A DNA stretch of 51,379 nucleotides from Microcaldota archaeon (GTDB lineage: Archaea > Micrarchaeota > Micrarchaeia > Micrarchaeales > Micrarchaeaceae), in contig JAJZZO010000007.1 in the NCBI GenBank assembly GCA_021797495.1, positions 1-51,379 of the forward strand. Direction: 5' to 3'. How positions within the stretch are numbered: position 1 is the stretch's first letter; the number at the start of each line of letters is the position of its first letter. Below are positions 49,312 through 51,379 of the stretch, one piece after another. The notes under the pieces were generated by a model. The model was not told the origin of the DNA and made no database searches. It worked only from the letters and a program-made list of their open reading frames with translations. A program made the translations under genes and the position numbers.

Positions 49312-49497
49312 ATGTCAGTGGTCGTTATGTCTTATCTGGAAACCATCAACGCCTTGATACAGCACCACAGAGGATTGGCCCAAAAACTCGAGCAGAGCAG
49401 GAACAATGCCATGCCCAACGAGTCTGCGGAAAGATTTGAGCATGCGCATGAACTCATGAAGGATTACGAGTTCAGGTTAGTGCGCAAAGGCAGGTGA
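49312..49497 (+). CDS. Small helical protein upstream of thymidine kinase
   Basis: The protein has 61 residues from ATG 49312; ATG 49327 (MSYLETINALIQHHRG) is an alternative. It is a single charged helical stretch with no membrane segment. It lies 11 bases before the thymidine kinase gene and is likely co-transcribed with it. No family is recognised. Confidence 0.55.
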   Translation: MSVVVMSYLETINALIQHHRGLAQKLEQSRNNAMPNESAERFEHAHELMKDYEFRLVRKGR

Positions 49498-49508
49498 ACA
49501 TTTTATAG

Positions 49509-50099
49509 GTGCATTGTACGAAGAAATCCCTAGATATTGGAAGACTTGTAGTTATCACCGGACCCATGTTCTCCGGCAAGACCTCCAGGCTTATAGAGCT
49601 CCTTGAGCGAGAACGCTTTGCCGGGAGGAAAGTGATCCTTTTCAAGCCAGAGGTAGACAAGCGCTACGGTGAAGACAAGGTAAAGACGCACAAGGGCATA
49701 GAGCTTGACGCCACAGTAGTAAAAATAGATAAGGGCGGAGTCAAGGCATTATACAAAAGTGCCTTGGATTACGGCGTCATAGGGGTTGACGAGGCGCAAT
49801 TTTGGAATGAGAATTCTGGGCTTGAGGAGGTGCTTAACGATCTGGCTTCCAAGAAAAAGATGGTTTATGTATCTACACTAAACAAGGATTATAGGGGATC
49901 GCCTTTCGGCGTATCGGAAAGGCTGCTCACATATGCCGATGAGATATACTCGTTGACCGCAGTTTGCACAAAATGCGGCGAAGATGCAGTATTCTCGCAG
50001 AGGATGATAGACGGGATACCTGAATCCGGTCCAAGAATAGTCGTTGGAGGAAAAGAAGCGTATCAGCCCCGATGTAGAAATTGCTATATAAAGCCGTGA
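49509..50099 (+). CDS. tdk: Thymidine kinase
   Basis: The type II thymidine kinase (196 residues) phosphorylates thymidine for salvage. Walker A is GPMFSGKT (18-25). VDEAQFW (about 92-98) follows, then the lasso-domain zinc site CTKC...CRNC (about 152-155 and 190-193). The start is GTG 49509. The protein ends CRNCYIKP, and its TGA stop lies inside the GTGAC that begins the transposon end, so the insertion may have trimmed a few C-terminal residues. The zinc ligands remain. Confidence 0.93.
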   Translation: MHCTKKSLDIGRLVVITGPMFSGKTSRLIELLERERFAGRKVILFKPEVDKRYGEDKVKTHKGIELDATVVKIDKGGVKALYKSALDYGVIGVDEAQFWNENSGLEEVLNDLASKKKMVYVSTLNKDYRGSPFGVSERLLTYADEIYSLTAVCTKCGEDAVFSQRMIDGIPESGPRIVVGGKEAYQPRCRNCYIKP

Positions 50100-50130
50100 C
50101 ATCCTCCCACCCGCAAACGGTGTGGGCTTC
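50097..50130 (-). repeat. Right-end hairpin of the intact IS605-type element
   Basis: GTGACATCCTCCC begins the element directly at the thymidine kinase stop codon. A hairpin pairs CCCAC and CCG (50106-50113) with CGG and GTGGG (50118-50126), with loop CAAA and one bulged T. A degenerate relative is at 36493-36525. Confidence 0.75.
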
Positions 50131-50138
50131 CTCTGCGT

Positions 50139-51379
50139 TCATGCAATCACTGCATCCCGCAAAGGATGTGTTTTATCGGTTCTCAGTTCCTCGAGAACTG
50201 CCTCCCGTTGAGGTCTTACACTCTCTCCCTGAGCGTGACTTCCCCTCTGTCCGAGGGTAGCTCTATTGAGTATGTTTATTGATGCGTTTATGTCTCTATC
50301 CATTACCAGACCGCAGACAAAGCAGTTGTATACTCTGTCCTTCAGAGTCAGTTTCTCTTTCCCTCTTTTTATGTTATGGCAACTGCTGCATTCCTGCGTC
50401 GTGTTGTCTGGATTTACTTCATACCTTTTCTTACCAGCACTTTCAGCCTTGTAAGAAAGGAAACTCATGGTTTTACTCCATGCAGCATTATGTATCGCCT
50501 GCGCAAGGTTGTGGTTCTTCACCATGTTTTGTATGTTGAGTTTCTCAACTGCAAATGATGTGTATCCTGAATTTATAAGATGGTCTGCAAGTTTGTGCGC
50601 GAAGTCGTTTGATTGGTTTGTAACGTTTGCCCATTCCTGAGATAGATGCGCTTTTGCATCTTCCCTCCTCTTTGATTGCTTTTCTGCCTTCTTCCTTCCC
50701 TGCCATTTTGTCCTTCTTGCGACTATCCTCTGCCACTTCGCAATGCTCTTTGCCTTCTTTTTGAAGAACTTTGGTTTCTGTATCGTCTTTCCGTCGGAGA
50801 GGGCTATGAAGTTGTTCAGCCCCAGGTCTATGCCGACTGGGTTGGTGTCCTCCACTTCTGGAACTTTGACATCATTTATAGTAGTGAAAATTGCATGATA
50901 ATTCTTTCCTTCCCTCTTTATTGCAAGGGTCTTGATTGTGCCTTTTATATTCCTATGCAAATCTATCCTCATTGTTCCTATCCTTGAGACACGCAGCCTG
51001 TCTTTCTTTATCGAGAATGAACCGTTATCCTGCGGATATGTCAATGATTTGTACCTGTCTATTGATTTGAATCTTGGAAATCCCGCCTTCTTGTTTCCTT
51101 CTTTGATTCTCCTGAAGAAGTTTTGATATGCCTTTAGAAGCCTGAACTCTATCTCGCATCTTGTCTGCGAATATAGTTTTAGGTATCTTTTGTCCTCTTT
51201 TATTATTTCCCTGACGAACCTGTTGAACTGCGCCATTGAGATTTTTGTCTCTCCATTTTTGTATGATGCAATTGACTTCTCGAGGATTTTGTTGTAGAAC
51301 TGCTGCGCAAGGAGCAGGCGTTCATCTATCTCTCTCTGCCTCTTTGTATCAGGATAGAGCCTGAATTTGTAAGCTCTTG
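50139..51379 (-). CDS. tnpB: TnpB RNA-guided nuclease, N-terminus beyond the window
   Basis: The frame stays open from stop 50139 to the right edge (at least 412 residues). AYKFRLYP at the edge is the usual TnpB N-terminus, so only a few residues are missing; ATG 51236 is internal. Counted from that ATG, the RuvC residues are Asp137 (GIDLGLNN), Glu231 (VEKLNIQ) and Asp313/Asp315 (MDRDINA). The zinc finger has Cys283, 286, 305 and 308. All key residues are intact. TnpB cuts DNA guided by an RNA from the element's right end, which here reads into tdk. Confidence 0.92.
   Translation of the reverse strand, partial: RAYKFRLYPDTKRQREIDERLLLAQQFYNKILEKSIASYKNGETKISMAQFNRFVREIIKEDKRYLKLYSQTRCEIEFRLLKAYQNFFRRIKEGNKKAGFPRFKSIDRYKSLTYPQDNGSFSIKKDRLRVSRIGTMRIDLHRNIKGTIKTLAIKREGKNYHAIFTTINDVKVPEVEDTNPVGIDLGLNNFIALSDGKTIQKPKFFKKKAKSIAKWQRIVARRTKWQGRKKAEKQSKRREDAKAHLSQEWANVTNQSNDFAHKLADHLINSGYTSFAVEKLNIQNMVKNHNLAQAIHNAAWSKTMSFLSYKAESAGKKRYEVNPDNTTQECSSCHNIKRGKEKLTLKDRVYNCFVCGLVMDRDINASINILNRATLGQRGSHAQGESVRPQREAVLEELRTDKTHPLRDAVIA

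Larger units (their letters stand above)
50097..51379 (-). mobile_element. IS605-type tnpB element (right part)
   Basis: The element runs from its end hairpin beside tdk to beyond the window edge. Only the tnpB gene and the right end are visible. No tnpA transposase is in the window, so it may be a tnpB-only element moved in trans, or tnpA may lie outside. A decayed relative lies at 36493-36984. Confidence 0.8.

Noticed and set aside
1-51379. CRISPR array
   Set aside because: No regularly spaced direct repeats were seen; the only repeats are the left-edge tandem unit, the IS ends and the 35-base pair near 48 kb.

Overview
The window reads as a chromosome segment of a small-genome archaeon, most likely a DPANN lineage close to the acid-mine ARMAN/Micrarchaeota group. 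This is inferred from gene content, not from a marker-gene tree. The archaeal signs are TATA boxes about 25 nt upstream of starts, Shine-Dalgarno (SD) sites of the GGTGA type with many leaderless starts, PCNA, a primase large subunit, a type I geranylgeranyl-diphosphate synthase pair, a stand-alone threonyl-tRNA editing domain, an unlinked 5S rRNA gene, and an intron-bearing tRNA-Ser. Coding density is high and genes sit in short tight operons.

Layout. 1-840: a tandemly duplicated module in which a small protein gene faces a tiny 9-10 codon gene with its own promoter. 859-2903 (minus): PCNA, MscS channel and a free Thr-editing domain. 3075-6818: PRPP synthase, an ABC exporter and a prenyl synthase. 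6852-10358: a surface protein, a multi-winged-helix protein, a winged-helix regulator and a DUF981-type membrane protein. 10439-14512: a ribbon-helix-helix regulator with a palindromic operator, sulfate-activation CysD/CysN homologues, a CDP-alcohol phosphotransferase and a Yip1-like membrane protein. 14567-18765: carA/carB. 18756-20191: an aldo/keto reductase and a small membrane protein. 20196-28101: a cell-surface and glycosylation cluster (GT2, two GT-C-like membrane proteins, an anchored protein and a heavily glycosylated surface protein). 28108-31875: adenosine-specific kinase, an eRF1-type methyltransferase homologue, a second prenyl synthase, tyrA and the 5S rRNA gene. 32019-36206: surface protein, regulators, a VOC protein, two BofA-like membrane proteins, a pilin-like surface protein and a 44-residue basic protein. 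36207-36984: a structured RNA candidate and a decayed IS605/TnpB remnant. 37013-44034: primase large subunit, two tRNA genes, a nucleotidyltransferase-like protein, an Nramp-related transporter, a HerA-like ATPase fused to a nuclease domain, and a DUF72 protein. 44064-49497: nuclease-like, Nudix, PEBP, S66 peptidase and several unknown proteins, with a short RNA candidate at 48158. 49509-51379: thymidine kinase with an intact TnpB element abutting its stop codon and running off the right edge.

How the genes work together. The identifiable metabolism is nucleotide and amino-acid supply (PRPP, carbamoyl phosphate, thymidine salvage, tyrosine), isoprenoid lipid making (two prenyl synthases and a CDP-alcohol phosphotransferase) and a glycosylated surface built by the 20-28 kb cluster. 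The best candidates for something undescribed are the duplicated tiny-gene module at the left edge, the short RNA at 48158 whose single-stranded linker matches the ribosome-binding site of a nearby gene, the structured RNA at 36207-36456, and the sulfate-activation operon with its own RHH repressor, whose tail resembles the CysD tail.
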